DNA of 34,192 nucleotides from Anoxybacillus pushchinoensis. GTDB lineage: Bacteria; Bacillota; Bacilli; Bacillales; Anoxybacillaceae. Below are positions 1-8,949 of this stretch, piece after piece. The notes under the pieces are model-generated. The model did no database searches and was not told where the DNA came from. It worked only from the letters and a program-made list of their open reading frames with translations. Where the stretch lies: positions 1 to 34,192 of the forward strand of contig NZ_FOJQ01000006.1 of assembly GCF_900111795.1 (NCBI RefSeq), read 5' to 3'. Position 1 is the stretch's first letter. Every line of letters starts with the position of its first letter. The translations under genes and the position numbers were made by a program.

Positions 1-188
1 TCACTCATTTCCTCTAAGCTCTTAAATTCGAGCAGTTGGGCTACCAATAAAAGTTTAATATAGGCTTCTGTTGTCAGCTTTTTTGTGTAATAGTCCTGTT
101 TCAATTCTTTGACTTGTTCGCTAAGTTTTTGAATATTTATGGGTGAAACCCATTTACCAAATGATGAAATTAGTGTATTCTTGTCCAT
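1..188 (-). CDS. IS4-family-like transposase, N-terminal 62 residues (runs off window)
   Basis: The frame opens with ATG at 188-186 and stays open to the window edge, giving 62 residues beginning MDKNTLISSFGKWVSPINIQ. The stretch resembles the N-terminal domain of IS4-type transposases common in Geobacillus and relatives, with a basic helical region followed by a run ending LLEFKSLEEMS. The catalytic DDE core is outside the window, so activity cannot be judged. The ribosome site AAAGGA lies 8 bases before the ATG and sits inside a 9-bp inverted repeat, which would limit translation from read-through transcripts. Family assignment is by recognition only. Confidence 0.7.
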   Translation of the reverse strand, partial: MDKNTLISSFGKWVSPINIQKLSEQVKELKQDYYTKKLTTEAYIKLLLVAQLLEFKSLEEMS

Positions 189-195
189 AACAGTT

Positions 196-249
196 ATCCT
201 TTACGATTGGATTTGGACAGGAACCACCTGTACTTCCATTGTAAAGGAT
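196..249 (-). promoter_or_regulatory. Hairpin covering the transposase ribosome-binding site
   Basis: ATCCTTTAC at 196-204 is exactly complementary to GTAAAGGAT at 241-249. An inner pair ACAGG (217-221) and CCTGT (227-231) can extend the fold. Read on the minus strand, the AAAGGA of the proximal arm is the Shine-Dalgarno of the transposase. A transcript entering from outside the element would include both arms and hide the site. A transcript starting inside the loop would not. Confidence 0.6.
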
Positions 250-376
250 TTTTTTGTTTCGAAATCAATAAAAAAATGAACATTCTTAGTATTTTGAATC
301 ATCAGATTTAATTACTGCAATGCTAGTGAGGAGCAGTATAACCATGAAAAAAGGTGTTCATACAGAAGTCATGGTT

Positions 377-650
377 TTAAGGTGCATGTATATAGTACAC
401 GTGAATCATTTTGTTAGCCGTATCGACAATCCAATATTCAGTAATTCGATAGTGTTGGTAGATATAAAATTTTTCATTGTAGTCTTTTAAAGCGGTTGAA
501 GGCGATAATACCTCGATAACAAGCATGGGTGATCCGTAACATCCATTTTTAACAATTTGATTTTTATTACAAATAACTGCAATATCAGGTTGAACAATAT
601 CATCAGGGGGATCATACGTCTCATTTTTGCTAAGGAATACATCTACATAT
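377..650 (-). pseudogene. Uma2-family (DUF820) nuclease-fold protein fragment
   Basis: An open minus-strand stretch without a usable start codon reads PYVDVFLSKNETYDPPDDIV, then QPDIAVIC, then a block containing LVIEVLSPST and EYWIVDTANK, ending at a TAA at 377-379. The PDI, EVLSPST and EYWIVD blocks are hallmarks of the Uma2 (DUF820) PD-(D/E)XK-like family, usually about 190 residues. Only about 90 residues remain. The N-terminus is lost at about 650, where an AEC-transporter fragment begins. The C-terminus is lost at the inferred end of the IS4-like element. A TAA lies in frame just upstream of the conserved part. Confidence 0.75.
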
Positions 651-834
651 GGAAGGAATTACAGCTCAAGCGTTGCTTATTGCTAGTGCATATCCTTGCT
701 CGCGAAATACAGCATTATATGCATTAGAATACAATCATCATCCAGGATACGCCGCTCAAGCCGTATTTTTATCTACCTTGCTTAGTCCATTGACGGTAGC
801 AAGTGTGATCGGCTTTGCACATTTGTATTTTTGA
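649..834 (+). pseudogene. AEC-family (auxin efflux carrier type) transporter, C-terminal fragment
   Basis: The 61-codon frame matches the last part of AEC permeases: a GITAQALLIASAYPCSRNTA block, then a hydrophobic final helix ending GFAHLYF. Complete members have about 300 residues and ten membrane helices, and only the last two remain. The ATG at 649 is internal to the family, no ribosome site precedes it, and an in-frame stop lies at 631-633. The 5' part was lost at the same point where the divergent Uma2 fragment lost its own. The remnant still carries a downstream inverted repeat. Not expected to be functional. Confidence 0.75.
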
Positions 835-845
835 TTATGTGCATG

Positions 846-883
846 TGCCAAAGGAGTCTCCAGCGATATGTGCTCCTTTGGCA
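846..883 (+). terminator. Inverted repeat downstream of the AEC fragment
   Basis: TGCCAAAGGAG (846-856) and CTCCTTTGGCA (873-883) form a perfect 11-bp stem with a 16-base loop. No T-run follows directly, so it is a weak or non-canonical intrinsic terminator of the lost AEC gene. Confidence 0.45.
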
Positions 884-908
884 TGCGTTGGCGTTCTTTC
901 ATTTGTAT

Positions 909-1373
909 TTATTTCTGTTTAATTGGAATCCATAGTTCATTTTCTGGATGATGATTTGGTGGATAATAGCATTCAATTAAAGGGACATGGGCAAGTTCAT
1001 AACGAGAAGCAGAGAGCCATTCGGAATGTAGTCGTTTCCATGCTTCATCTACATTTGGAATGACCGCCCATGTGTCGTGTGTAATTGTTATACGTTGCAT
1101 ATCGTTCGGAACTTCTTTATCATAACGTATGCCCATAAAATAAGTAAATTTCTCATCTGTTATCGCGGATGTTGTTCCGCAAACACCTAACAATCCTTCA
1201 AGCTTACATTTTGGTTGTTCCGATGATAAATCGATCAACTTTTGCATCAACCCGTCTTTTTTGGCATATTCCCAAAGCGATGGGATCATTTGAAACGCTT
1301 CATTCGTCTTTACTTCATATCCCTTTCCTACAATAACTAGTTCAACATCAATGTTCTCCAGTTTATAATCCAT
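909..1373 (-). CDS. GyrI-like/AraC effector-binding-domain protein
   Basis: This encodes a 154-residue stand-alone effector-binding domain of the type fused to AraC- or MerR-type regulators (GyrI/SOUL-like fold). The sequence has the expected pattern: an N-terminal strand with LENIDVELVIVGKG, a middle block with LLGVCGTTS and FTYFMGIRYD, a THDTWAVIPN strand, and a C-terminal WLSASRYELA helix followed by IECYYPP and ELWIPIK. There is no DNA-binding domain, so it may bind small molecules or a protein partner. The start is set at the ATG ending at 1373, because AAAGGAG lies 9 bases before it; an upstream in-frame ATG at 1409 has no such site. It stands alone and divergent from the next gene. Ligand unknown. 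Confidence 0.75.
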   Translation of the reverse strand: MDYKLENIDVELVIVGKGYEVKTNEAFQMIPSLWEYAKKDGLMQKLIDLSSEQPKCKLEGLLGVCGTTSAITDEKFTYFMGIRYDKEVPNDMQRITITHDTWAVIPNVDEAWKRLHSEWLSASRYELAHVPLIECYYPPNHHPENELWIPIKQK

Positions 1374-1483
1374 GGTATGATCTCCTTTTATTTGTATTAT
1401 TTCCTCCACTTGATATTTGTTTCCTTTTTATATTAACATAAAAATCCAACGTGTGTTACAGATTTGTTGAGAAGGTGTGATAG

Positions 1484-1864
1484 ATGTCTAGTTACGTTAC
1501 GTTTATTCGTTTTATTGTTGTAGGGATAAGTAATACAGTTGTTGATTGGTTGCTTTTTTTCTTCTTTGTATCGCTTAATGTGCCACAAGTGTGGGCACAA
1601 ACTTTTGCATATAGTGCGGGGGTAGTAAACAGCTATATGTGGAATCGGATATGGACATTTCGGGTGAAGGGGGCAATTATGAAACAATTTGTTCGTTTCC
1701 TCGTTTTAAACTTTTGTTCTCTCACGGTGACGATCATTGTATTGTACGGATGCAATCAAATGTTTTCAGTTTTTTTAAGTAAATTTATGGCAACGATAAG
1801 TGGAATAGTTATCAATTGGATTGGTAGTCGTATGTGGGTATTTTCTGGAAAAACAACAGCGTAA
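1484..1864 (+). CDS. GtrA-like multi-span membrane protein
   Basis: This is a 126-residue protein with four hydrophobic segments, roughly residues 7-28, 37-52, 67-90 and 95-115. The arrangement RFIVVGISNTVVDWLLF, then a YSAGVVNSYMWNRIWTF block, then SGIVINWIGSRMWVF is characteristic of the GtrA family. That family includes flippase-like proteins moving polyprenyl-linked sugars and accessory proteins of cell-wall or teichoic-acid glycosylation. The two repeated N..WNR.WTF / NW..SR.WVF halves are typical. The start ATG follows GAAGGTG at suitable spacing. No glycosyltransferase lies beside it, so the substrate cannot be inferred from context. Confidence 0.8.
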   Translation: MSSYVTFIRFIVVGISNTVVDWLLFFFFVSLNVPQVWAQTFAYSAGVVNSYMWNRIWTFRVKGAIMKQFVRFLVLNFCSLTVTIIVLYGCNQMFSVFLSKFMATISGIVINWIGSRMWVFSGKTTA

Positions 1865-1955
1865 ACAAAAAAATTGAATTTTTATAAAAGTGTTTATTTT
1901 TCTAACAATTTATGTTATATTCATGTTATGAAATATAACGTAAGAGGGTGGAGAC

Positions 1956-3317
1956 ATGTTTTTGTTAAAGAAGGGACGAAGAAAAGAAGAGGTGAAAGAA
2001 ACGAAGCAGAGCGTGGCGCTCAATCAAATTGAAGTAGCGGCTGACCAGCTAAAGGCAGTTGTCGAGCAAATGAAATTAGCTGCTTCCTCGCTTGATGAAA
2101 CATCAAGCGCAACGCAACAGAGCACATTCCAATTAATTGACCGCTTGGAAAAAACGGTAATTTATACAGTTCAAGTAGAAGAGAAGACGAAAATGATTGA
2201 GCGATCGGCATTAAAAATTTCAGACGTTTCTCAGCGCATTCATGCAGATAGTGAAGTATCTTATAACGAACTGATCCGCTCGCTACACTCTTTAAAAAAC
2301 CTTCAACGTGAAATGGATGACTTGCGAACAGGTCATTATGCACTTCTTCGTCAAATGGAGTTGTTAGTAGAGCGTTCACAAGAAATTCATCACATTCTTT
2401 CGACGATTGCTTCTATCTCGCAGCGAACGAGTATTTTAGCGCTCAATGCGAACATTGAATCTGCCCGTGCGGGAGAACATGGGAAAGGGTTTTCGGTCGT
2501 TGCAAACGAAGTTGGGAAATTAGCTAACCAAACGTCAGCTGCCGTAGAGCAAACGCGGGACATTTTATCATCTATTCAGTCTGGGATCGCTTCAACCATG
2601 CATATGGTGAAATCAGAAACAGAACAAATCGACAACGGGTCAAATGAAATGAATCACATTTTCTCTGTTTTATGTGATTTTAGGGAAAGACTTCATCATA
2701 TGACAGCAATGGCACACGATTCGTCGCAGTCGGTTGATGAACAGACGGCGAGTGTGCAAGAAATTTCGGTTTTGCTTGAATATATTTCTTCCATGGTGCA
2801 GGAAAATAAAAATCATGCCCATGAAGTCGCAAAACATATGGATGTACAACATGAAAATGTGAAACAGGTGCTACAAGTGAACGAAGCGATTGAAAAAACA
2901 TCGAACGAGTTGCAAACAATTATAAAAAACGATGAACGTGTAACGGCAACTTTCGTTGATCTACATGTGATTGAACAAATGAAAGAAAAGCTTACATTGT
3001 TTTTACGCTCTTATCCGCTCGCTCGTTTACAAACAAGTGAACATGAGGCATACTTAAATGAATTTTTAAAAATGAATGAAAATGTAGAAGCTGTTTGGTC
3101 GAATCGGGTGGACGGTACGTTCATTTATTCGAATCCTCCTGCGGGACTTGTAAATGCCAAAGCTCGTCCGTGGTTTGTTGAGGCTGCAAAAGGGAATATA
3201 TACGTTTCTTCGGTGTATATATCTGCGTTAACGAAGCGTCCGTGTTTAACCATTTCAGCACCGATCGTTCAAGACGGGCATGTCGTTGGTGTTGTTGGCA
3301 TTGATTTATCTGTATAA
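1956..3317 (+). CDS. Soluble methyl-accepting chemotaxis protein with C-terminal Cache-like sensor
   Basis: This 453-residue chemoreceptor has no membrane segment. Residues 10-145 are predicted coiled coil. The signalling hairpin tip is at about 150-192, with [20 protein letters not shown] followed by [18 protein letters not shown]. The returning coiled coil runs to about 320. Residues about 335-453 form a half-PDC/Cache-like sensor with [36 protein letters not shown] and VGVVGIDLS blocks. In most receptors the sensor comes first and faces outside; here it is C-terminal and cytoplasmic, so it would report an internal signal to CheA/CheW. The start ATG follows GAGGGTGGAGAC. No chemotaxis genes are adjacent. 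Confidence 0.85.
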   Translation: MFLLKKGRRKEEVKETKQSVALNQIEVAADQLKAVVEQMKLAASSLDETSSATQQSTFQLIDRLEKTVIYTVQVEEKTKMIERSALKISDVSQRIHADSEVSYNELIRSLHSLKNLQREMDDLRTGHYALLRQMELLVERSQEIHHILSTIASISQRTSILALNANIESARAGEHGKGFSVVANEVGKLANQTSAAVEQTRDILSSIQSGIASTMHMVKSETEQIDNGSNEMNHIFSVLCDFRERLHHMTAMAHDSSQSVDEQTASVQEISVLLEYISSMVQENKNHAHEVAKHMDVQHENVKQVLQVNEAIEKTSNELQTIIKNDERVTATFVDLHVIEQMKEKLTLFLRSYPLARLQTSEHEAYLNEFLKMNENVEAVWSNRVDGTFIYSNPPAGLVNAKARPWFVEAAKGNIYVSSVYISALTKRPCLTISAPIVQDGHVVGVVGIDLSV

Positions 3318-3320
3318 GGA

Positions 3321-3353
3321 CAGTAAGCCGGCATGGTATAGGCTGGCTTACTG
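3321..3353. terminator. Shared inverted repeat between the chemoreceptor gene and gltC
   Basis: CAGTAAGCC (3321-3329) pairs with GGCTTACTG (3345-3353), a 9-bp stem placed between two converging genes and overlapping the gltC stop codon. Neither strand shows a long T-run after it, so termination strength is uncertain. Confidence 0.4.
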
Positions 3354-4247
3354 ATATCGATCCAACATCGCGAAAAATTGTTTGACGAATTGATAAAATA
3401 CATTGACAGATGGTGGCAGATCGCACTTAGGTAAAATGATCCCGACATTGCGTCGGACGAGTGGGAGGTCAATTGGCACTTTCACCGTATAGCGCGGGGT
3501 TGTTTCGTAAAACGTGCTTTCTGGCAATAAAGTGACACCGATACCGGCCGAAACGAGTCCTTTGATCGCGTCTAAATCTTCCCCTTCCGACGAAATGATT
3601 GGAGAAAAGCCGGCTTGTTTACAAGCATCTTCGACTATTTTTCGCAAAATAAATCCTTGGGGAAACATGATAAATGGTTCGTGTCGCAATTCACTTAGCG
3701 CGATGCTTCGTTTTTGGCTAAGTGGATGATCTGTCGGAATGAGTGCGGCGAACGACTCGGTAAATAAAATATCCCCTTGAATGCCCTTTTCTTCAGTTGG
3801 TACGGGACCTAAGAAAGCCACATCAATTTCTCGCCTTTTCACTGCATCAATCAAAAACTTATATGACCCTTGACGTAAATGGAAAGAAATGTGCGGATGT
3901 TTTTGTTTAAATGTGGAAATGACCATTGGCATCGTATAGCTTGCGAGACTTGTTGGAAAACCAATTTTAATTGTTCCGCGCTCTGGATCTAAATATTCTT
4001 CAATTTGTTGCTTCGCATAGTCAATCGCTTTTAATGCCGATTCAATATGTTGTAAAAAGTGGCGGCCGATCGGTGTTAATTTTACGTTTCTTCCTTCACG
4101 TTCGAATAGCTTGACCCCGAGTTCATCCTCTAAATTTGCAATTTGACGACTAACAGCAGATTGAGCGACATGCAACGCTTCAGCAGCTTCTGACACATGC
4201 TCCCGTTTGGCAACTTCTGTGAAATAAACTAATTGTCTTAATTCCAT
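3348..4247 (-). CDS. gltC: LysR-type transcriptional activator of glutamate synthase
   Basis: This 299-residue LysR-family regulator is close in length and sequence to B. subtilis GltC (300 residues). The N-terminal helix-turn-helix (about residues 1-60) contains MELRQLVYFTEVAKREHVSE and AQSAVSRQIANLEDELGVKL, followed by FEREGRNVKLTPIG. The effector domain contains LDPERGTIKIGFPTSLASYT, LRQGSYKFL and EGEDLDAIKGLVSAGIGVTL, all strongly GltC-like. The start is the ATG ending at 4247, preceded by AGAGGTGG; an in-frame GTG upstream lies inside that ribosome site. It is divergent from gltA, as in B. subtilis, where GltC activates gltAB and represses itself according to the 2-oxoglutarate/glutamate balance. 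The arrangement here supports the same role. Confidence 0.93.
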   Translation of the reverse strand: MELRQLVYFTEVAKREHVSEAAEALHVAQSAVSRQIANLEDELGVKLFEREGRNVKLTPIGRHFLQHIESALKAIDYAKQQIEEYLDPERGTIKIGFPTSLASYTMPMVISTFKQKHPHISFHLRQGSYKFLIDAVKRREIDVAFLGPVPTEEKGIQGDILFTESFAALIPTDHPLSQKRSIALSELRHEPFIMFPQGFILRKIVEDACKQAGFSPIISSEGEDLDAIKGLVSAGIGVTLLPESTFYETTPRYTVKVPIDLPLVRRNVGIILPKCDLPPSVNVFYQFVKQFFAMLDRYQ

Positions 4248-4279
4248 TTTTTCCACCTCTTTCTATCGTTCTTTAAATG

Positions 4280-4333
4280 AGATGAATATTATCTAAATTA
4301 TATATTGTTTATATAATTATTGAAACCTACAAT
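4280..4333 (+). promoter_or_regulatory. gltA promoter, gltC promoter and GltC-type dyad
   Basis: For gltA, TTGTTT (4305-4310) and TACAAT (4328-4333) are 17 bases apart. For gltC on the minus strand, TATAAT lies at 4297-4302 with TTTCAA at 4320-4325, also 17 apart, so the two promoters overlap. AGAT (4280-4283) and ATCT (4291-4294) form a 15-bp interrupted dyad about 53 bases upstream of the predicted gltA start. That is where a LysR-type activator site would be expected. Sites are predicted by eye. Confidence 0.65.
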
Positions 4334-4366
4334 TATACATACATGATAACGGAATGGGGGATTCGC

Positions 4367-7300
4367 ATGAGAGGACTACCAAAAGCGCAAGGATTGTACC
4401 GTCCACAATTTGAACATGATGCATGCGGGATTGGGTTATACGCTCACTTAAAAGGTGAAGCGTCTCATCATATTGTGAAGCAAGGTCTTCACATGTTACG
4501 TCAACTAGAACATCGCGGAGGGCAAGGGAGCGATCCGCAAACGGGTGATGGTGCGGGAATCATGGTACAAATTCCGGACGATTATTTTCGTTCCGTTTGT
4601 CCATTTTCACTTCCGCCTAAAGGGCGTTATGGGGTCGGAATGATTTTCTTTTTTGAACATCATGAACAAACGAGAACGATGTTCGAACGTCAAATAGATG
4701 AAATCGTTCGTGAAGAAGGACAAACGGTGCTCGGATGGCGTGACGTGCCTGTTGATGTCGAAAAACTCGGAATATTAGCAAAACAAAGTCGTCCGTATAT
4801 TCGGCAGCTTTTTATCGCAGCAAGCGATGATATCGTTGATGACCAACAGTTCGAACGGAAGTTATACGTCATTCGAAAACGAGCGGAAAAGTTCGTTCAA
4901 AACAATGAATATTATTTTGCGAGTCTATCTAGTCGCACGATTGTTTACAAAGGGTTGGTGACCCCAGAGCAATTGAATGCTTTTTACATGGACTTACAAG
5001 ACGAACGATTTCGTTCGGCGTTTGCGCTCGTTCATTCGCGCTTTAGCACAAATACATTTCCGAGTTGGGAGCGAGCGCATCCGAATCGTTATTTAATTCA
5101 TAACGGGGAGATTAATACGTTGCGCGGAAATATTCATTGGATGATGGCGCGTGAGAAGCAGTTTTCCTCCCCGGTGTTTGGGGAAGATTTACAAAAAGTA
5201 CTCCCGATTTTAGATACGAACGGAAGCGACTCTTCCATGCTCGATAACGCGTTTGAGTTTTTCGTTTTAGCCGGAAAGTCGCTTGCTGAAACAGCGATGA
5301 TGTTGATTCCAGAACCGTGGTATTGGGATAAAGAGATGGATGAACATAAAAAAGCGTTTTATGAATATTACAGCTGTCTGATGGAGCCGTGGGACGGTCC
5401 AACGGCAATCGTATTCACAAATGGCAAGCAAATTGGCGGTATTCTCGACCGCAACGGTCTTCGTCCAGCTCGTTACTATGTCACAAAAGATGACTATATT
5501 ATTTTTTCATCAGAAGTCGGGGTCGTTGATGTAGCTCCGGAACAAGTTTTATATAAAGAGCGATTAAGCCCGGGAAAAATGCTTTTTATTGATTTAGAAG
5601 AAGGGCGAATCATTTCTGATGAAGAGGTCAAAAAGCAAATTGCGCATAAGCATCCGTATCGTCAATGGGTGAACGAACAAACTGTTTCTATTGAACAACT
5701 TGACGAGCAGTTTGCGGGAGATGAGGAACAGCCGTTTGACAATCTTATCACATGGCAGAAAGCGTTTGGGTATACGTATGAAGATGTTGAAAAAACGATC
5801 ATTCCAATGGCGACGGAAGGAAAAGACCCAACCGGAGCAATGGGCAACGATACGCCGCTAGCTGTATTATCCGAACGTCCGCAAAGTTTATTCAATTATT
5901 TCAAGCAATTGTTCGCCCAAGTAACGAACCCGCCGATTGATGCGATTCGTGAATATGTTGTCACATCCACTGTCACGTGGCTCGGAAAAGAAGGAGATGT
6001 GTTGCATCCGGATGCATCTTGTGCTCGTCGCATTCGATTAGAGTCACCAATAATCACGAACAAACAATTAAACGCCATTCGAATGAATCCATACCGCGAA
6101 TTTTTATGCGTTACATTGTCTACTGTTTTTACAAATGATTTAAAAGAAGCGTTAGACGAATTATGTCAAGCGGTAGATGAAGCAATTGCTAATGGTGTGA
6201 CGTTAATTGTTTTATCTGATCGCTCAATGAATGAGCAGCGCATAGCCATACCTGTTCTTTTGGCAGTCAGCGCGGTGCATCAACATCTCGTACGGAAAGG
6301 GACTCGCACGAAAGTGAGTTTAATTGTTGAAAGTGGGGAAGCGCGCGAAGTACATCATTTCGCTGCGTTAATCGGTTACGGAGCGGATGCAATTAATCCA
6401 TATGTAGCTTTTGCGACGATTCGTGAAGCGGTCGAAAACGGGGTAATCGCGTCCACATATGAACATGCGGTTGAAACGTATAAAAAGGCAGCGACAGATG
6501 GCGTTGTAAAAGTGATGTCAAAAATGGGCATTTCAACAGTGCAAAGCTATCGCGGTGCGCAAATTTTTGAAGCAATCGGTATTGGCAACGATGTTATTGA
6601 ACGATATTTTACAGGAACAGCGTCACAAATTGGCGGGATCGGTTTAAACGAAATTGCACAAGAAGCAAAAATGCGACATACGCAAGCGTTCGAAACGTCC
6701 TATGATCATACTTTAGAGTCAGGGAGCGAACTGCAATGGCGTAAAAATGGTGAGCATCATGCGTTCAATCCGAAAACGATTCACACGTTACAATGGGCAT
6801 GTCGAAAAAATGACTATGAGTTATTTAAGCAATATTCCAACATGGCAAATGAAGAACAAATGACATTTTTACGAAATTTGTTCGATTTTGATCATACGCG
6901 TAAGCCTGTTCCGATCGAGGAAGTCGAGCCGGTAGAAGCGATTGTGCGCCGATTTAAAACGGGAGCGATGTCGTACGGTTCATTAAGCGAAGAGGCGCAT
7001 GAAGCGCTCGCCATTGCGATGAACCGCATCGGTGGAAAAAGTAATAGCGGAGAAGGGGGTGAAGACCCGCGTCGCTACGTGAGGGATGAACATGGTGATC
7101 TTCGCCGCAGTGCGATCAAACAAGTTGCTTCCGGCCGTTTTGGTGTGAAAAGTCACTATTTAGTTCATGCTGATGAGTTGCAAATAAAAATGGCGCAAGG
7201 AGCAAAGCCTGGAGAAGGTGGTCAACTGCCTGCGAATAAAGTATATCCGTGGATCGGAAAAGTGCGTGGGTCTACGCCAGGTGTGGAACTTATTTCGCCA

Positions 7301-8911
7301 CCACCGCATCATGACATTTATTCCATTGAAGATTTAGCACAACTTATTTATGATTTGAAAAATGCAAATCGCGATGCGCGCATTAGTGTAAAACTCGTTG
7401 CAAAATCTGGTGTTGGCACGATCGCTGCAGGTGTGGCTAAAGGCGGGGCAGATGTGATCGTCATTAGCGGATATGACGGAGGGACAGGTGCTTCACCAAA
7501 AACAAGCATTAAACATGCGGGGCTTCCGTGGGAACTTGGTTTAGCTGAAACGCATCAAACGCTTATGTTAAATGGGTTGCGTGATCGCGTTGTATTAGAA
7601 ACAGACGGAAAATTGATGACTGGTCGCGATGTCGTCATGGCGGCGTTATTCGGAGCGGAAGAGTTTGGATTTGCGACAGCTCCGCTAGTCGTTTTAGGGT
7701 GTGTTATGATGCGCGTTTGCCATTTAGACACATGTCCGGTCGGTGTAGCAACACAAAATCCAAAATTGCGGGCAAAATTTACTGGAAAGCCAGAACATAT
7801 CGTTAATTTCATGTATTTTATTGCTCAAGAGGTGCGTGAAATCATGGCGCAACTTGGCTTCCGTACGATCGAGGAAATGGTCGGACGCGTGGACGTATTA
7901 AAAATAAGTGAACGGGTAAAACGACATTGGAAAGCGAAACATCTTAAGTTGTCACGTTTGTTGCATCAAGTGGAAGGATCGCGCACGTTTTCTAAACCGC
8001 ACGATCACCGTCTCGAACAAACGCTTGATTACCAAACGATTTTGCCAGCTGTCCAGCAAGCAATAGAGGAGAAAAAGCCTGTGCAATTGCACGTACGCAT
8101 TAACAACGTACAGCGAACAGTCGGCACGATAGTAGGTAGCGAAGTATCAAAACGATTTGGTGAAGAAGGTCTTCCAGAAGATACGATTCAACTATATTTT
8201 CAAGGCTCAGCGGGGCAAAGCTTCGCAGCGTTCGTGCCAAAAGGAATGACGATGACATTAGTCGGTGATGCGAACGACTATGTTGGCAAAGGTTTATCAG
8301 GTGGAAAAGTGATCGTTCGTCCACCACACGAAGCTTCGTTTGCGTGCAGTGATCAAGTCATTATTGGAAATGTTGCATTTTACGGTGCGACAAGTGGAGA
8401 AGCGTATATTCGTGGTCGTGCTGGGGAGCGTTTTTGCGTCCGAAATAGTGGCGTTCATGCGGTTGTTGAAGGAGTTGGTGATCACGGCTGTGAGTATATG
8501 ACAGGAGGACGTGTTGTTATCCTCGGCTCTGTTGGAAAAAATTTCGCTGCTGGAATGTCTGGTGGTGTAGCTTACGTATTCGCTTACGATGATACGTGGC
8601 AAAAAAACGCGAACCGTGAACTCGTTTTATTTGAGTCCTTAGTCGATGAAAAAGAAAGAAGCGATGTGCGCGAAATGATTGTGAAACATTACAAATATAC
8701 AGAAAGTCCAAAGGCAGCATATGTGCTTGCGAATTGGGACGATGTAGTCAAACGGATCGTCAAAGTGATCCCGAAAAACTATAAATTGATGATTGAAACA
8801 ATCGAGGCGATGAAGCGGCGTGGTTTATCACACGATGAAGCGGTATTTGAGGCGTTTGAAACAGTTGTAAACAAAAAAGGTGTGAAAGTGGTGGAAGCGG
8901 TCGCGAAATAG
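4367..8911 (+). CDS. gltA: Glutamate synthase (NADPH), large subunit
   Basis: The large subunit moves the amide nitrogen of glutamine to 2-oxoglutarate, giving two glutamates. At 1514 residues it matches the family (about 1500-1520). The class-II amidotransferase domain begins with the nucleophile Cys20 in [16 protein letters not shown], just after a short propeptide. The central and FMN-binding domains follow, with [36 protein letters not shown] and [15 protein letters not shown]. The 3Fe-4S cluster motif [15 protein letters not shown] lies near residues 1117-1131. A glycine-rich beta-helix closes the protein. The start is the ATG at 4367, preceded by GGGGGA. An upstream ATG at 4343 lies almost at the predicted transcription start and is rejected. 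Divergent gltC is the likely activator. Confidence 0.96.
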   Translation: MRGLPKAQGLYRPQFEHDACGIGLYAHLKGEASHHIVKQGLHMLRQLEHRGGQGSDPQTGDGAGIMVQIPDDYFRSVCPFSLPPKGRYGVGMIFFFEHHEQTRTMFERQIDEIVREEGQTVLGWRDVPVDVEKLGILAKQSRPYIRQLFIAASDDIVDDQQFERKLYVIRKRAEKFVQNNEYYFASLSSRTIVYKGLVTPEQLNAFYMDLQDERFRSAFALVHSRFSTNTFPSWERAHPNRYLIHNGEINTLRGNIHWMMAREKQFSSPVFGEDLQKVLPILDTNGSDSSMLDNAFEFFVLAGKSLAETAMMLIPEPWYWDKEMDEHKKAFYEYYSCLMEPWDGPTAIVFTNGKQIGGILDRNGLRPARYYVTKDDYIIFSSEVGVVDVAPEQVLYKERLSPGKMLFIDLEEGRIISDEEVKKQIAHKHPYRQWVNEQTVSIEQLDEQFAGDEEQPFDNLITWQKAFGYTYEDVEKTIIPMATEGKDPTGAMGNDTPLAVLSERPQSLFNYFKQLFAQVTNPPIDAIREYVVTSTVTWLGKEGDVLHPDASCARRIRLESPIITNKQLNAIRMNPYREFLCVTLSTVFTNDLKEALDELCQAVDEAIANGVTLIVLSDRSMNEQRIAIPVLLAVSAVHQHLVRKGTRTKVSLIVESGEAREVHHFAALIGYGADAINPYVAFATIREAVENGVIASTYEHAVETYKKAATDGVVKVMSKMGISTVQSYRGAQIFEAIGIGNDVIERYFTGTASQIGGIGLNEIAQEAKMRHTQAFETSYDHTLESGSELQWRKNGEHHAFNPKTIHTLQWACRKNDYELFKQYSNMANEEQMTFLRNLFDFDHTRKPVPIEEVEPVEAIVRRFKTGAMSYGSLSEEAHEALAIAMNRIGGKSNSGEGGEDPRRYVRDEHGDLRRSAIKQVASGRFGVKSHYLVHADELQIKMAQGAKPGEGGQLPANKVYPWIGKVRGSTPGVELISPPPHHDIYSIEDLAQLIYDLKNANRDARISVKLVAKSGVGTIAAGVAKGGADVIVISGYDGGTGASPKTSIKHAGLPWELGLAETHQTLMLNGLRDRVVLETDGKLMTGRDVVMAALFGAEEFGFATAPLVVLGCVMMRVCHLDTCPVGVATQNPKLRAKFTGKPEHIVNFMYFIAQEVREIMAQLGFRTIEEMVGRVDVLKISERVKRHWKAKHLKLSRLLHQVEGSRTFSKPHDHRLEQTLDYQTILPAVQQAIEEKKPVQLHVRINNVQRTVGTIVGSEVSKRFGEEGLPEDTIQLYFQGSAGQSFAAFVPKGMTMTLVGDANDYVGKGLSGGKVIVRPPHEASFACSDQVIIGNVAFYGATSGEAYIRGRAGERFCVRNSGVHAVVEGVGDHGCEYMTGGRVVILGSVGKNFAAGMSGGVAYVFAYDDTWQKNANRELVLFESLVDEKERSDVREMIVKHYKYTESPKAAYVLANWDDVVKRIVKVIPKNYKLMIETIEAMKRRGLSHDEAVFEAFETVVNKKGVKVVEAVAK

Positions 8912-8949
8912 GCGAACGCTTCCGAATAGGTGAAAGGGGGAGAATGATG

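Larger units (their letters stand above)
1..379 (-). mobile_element. End of an IS4-like insertion sequence (partial)
   Basis: The left edge carries the 5' part of a transposase gene (188 down to 1) and its upstream region. The true terminus was not identified. It is inferred to lie near 376-380, because the Uma2 fragment next to it stops there at 377-379 without its usual C-terminal tail. Two inverted repeats lie in the untranslated part: an 8-bp pair at 340-347/369-376, and a 9-bp pair at 196-204/241-249 that covers the transposase ribosome site. Nothing else coding was found between 189 and 376. Confidence 0.5.

Noticed and set aside
1433-1687. Minus-strand 84-codon frame over the GtrA-like gene
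   Set aside because: Shadow frame; the plus-strand protein has a ribosome site and family motifs.
4343-4366. ATG at 4343 as gltA start
   Set aside because: It lies almost at the predicted transcription start and lacks a ribosome site; 4367 follows GGGGGA and gives the family N-terminus near Cys20.
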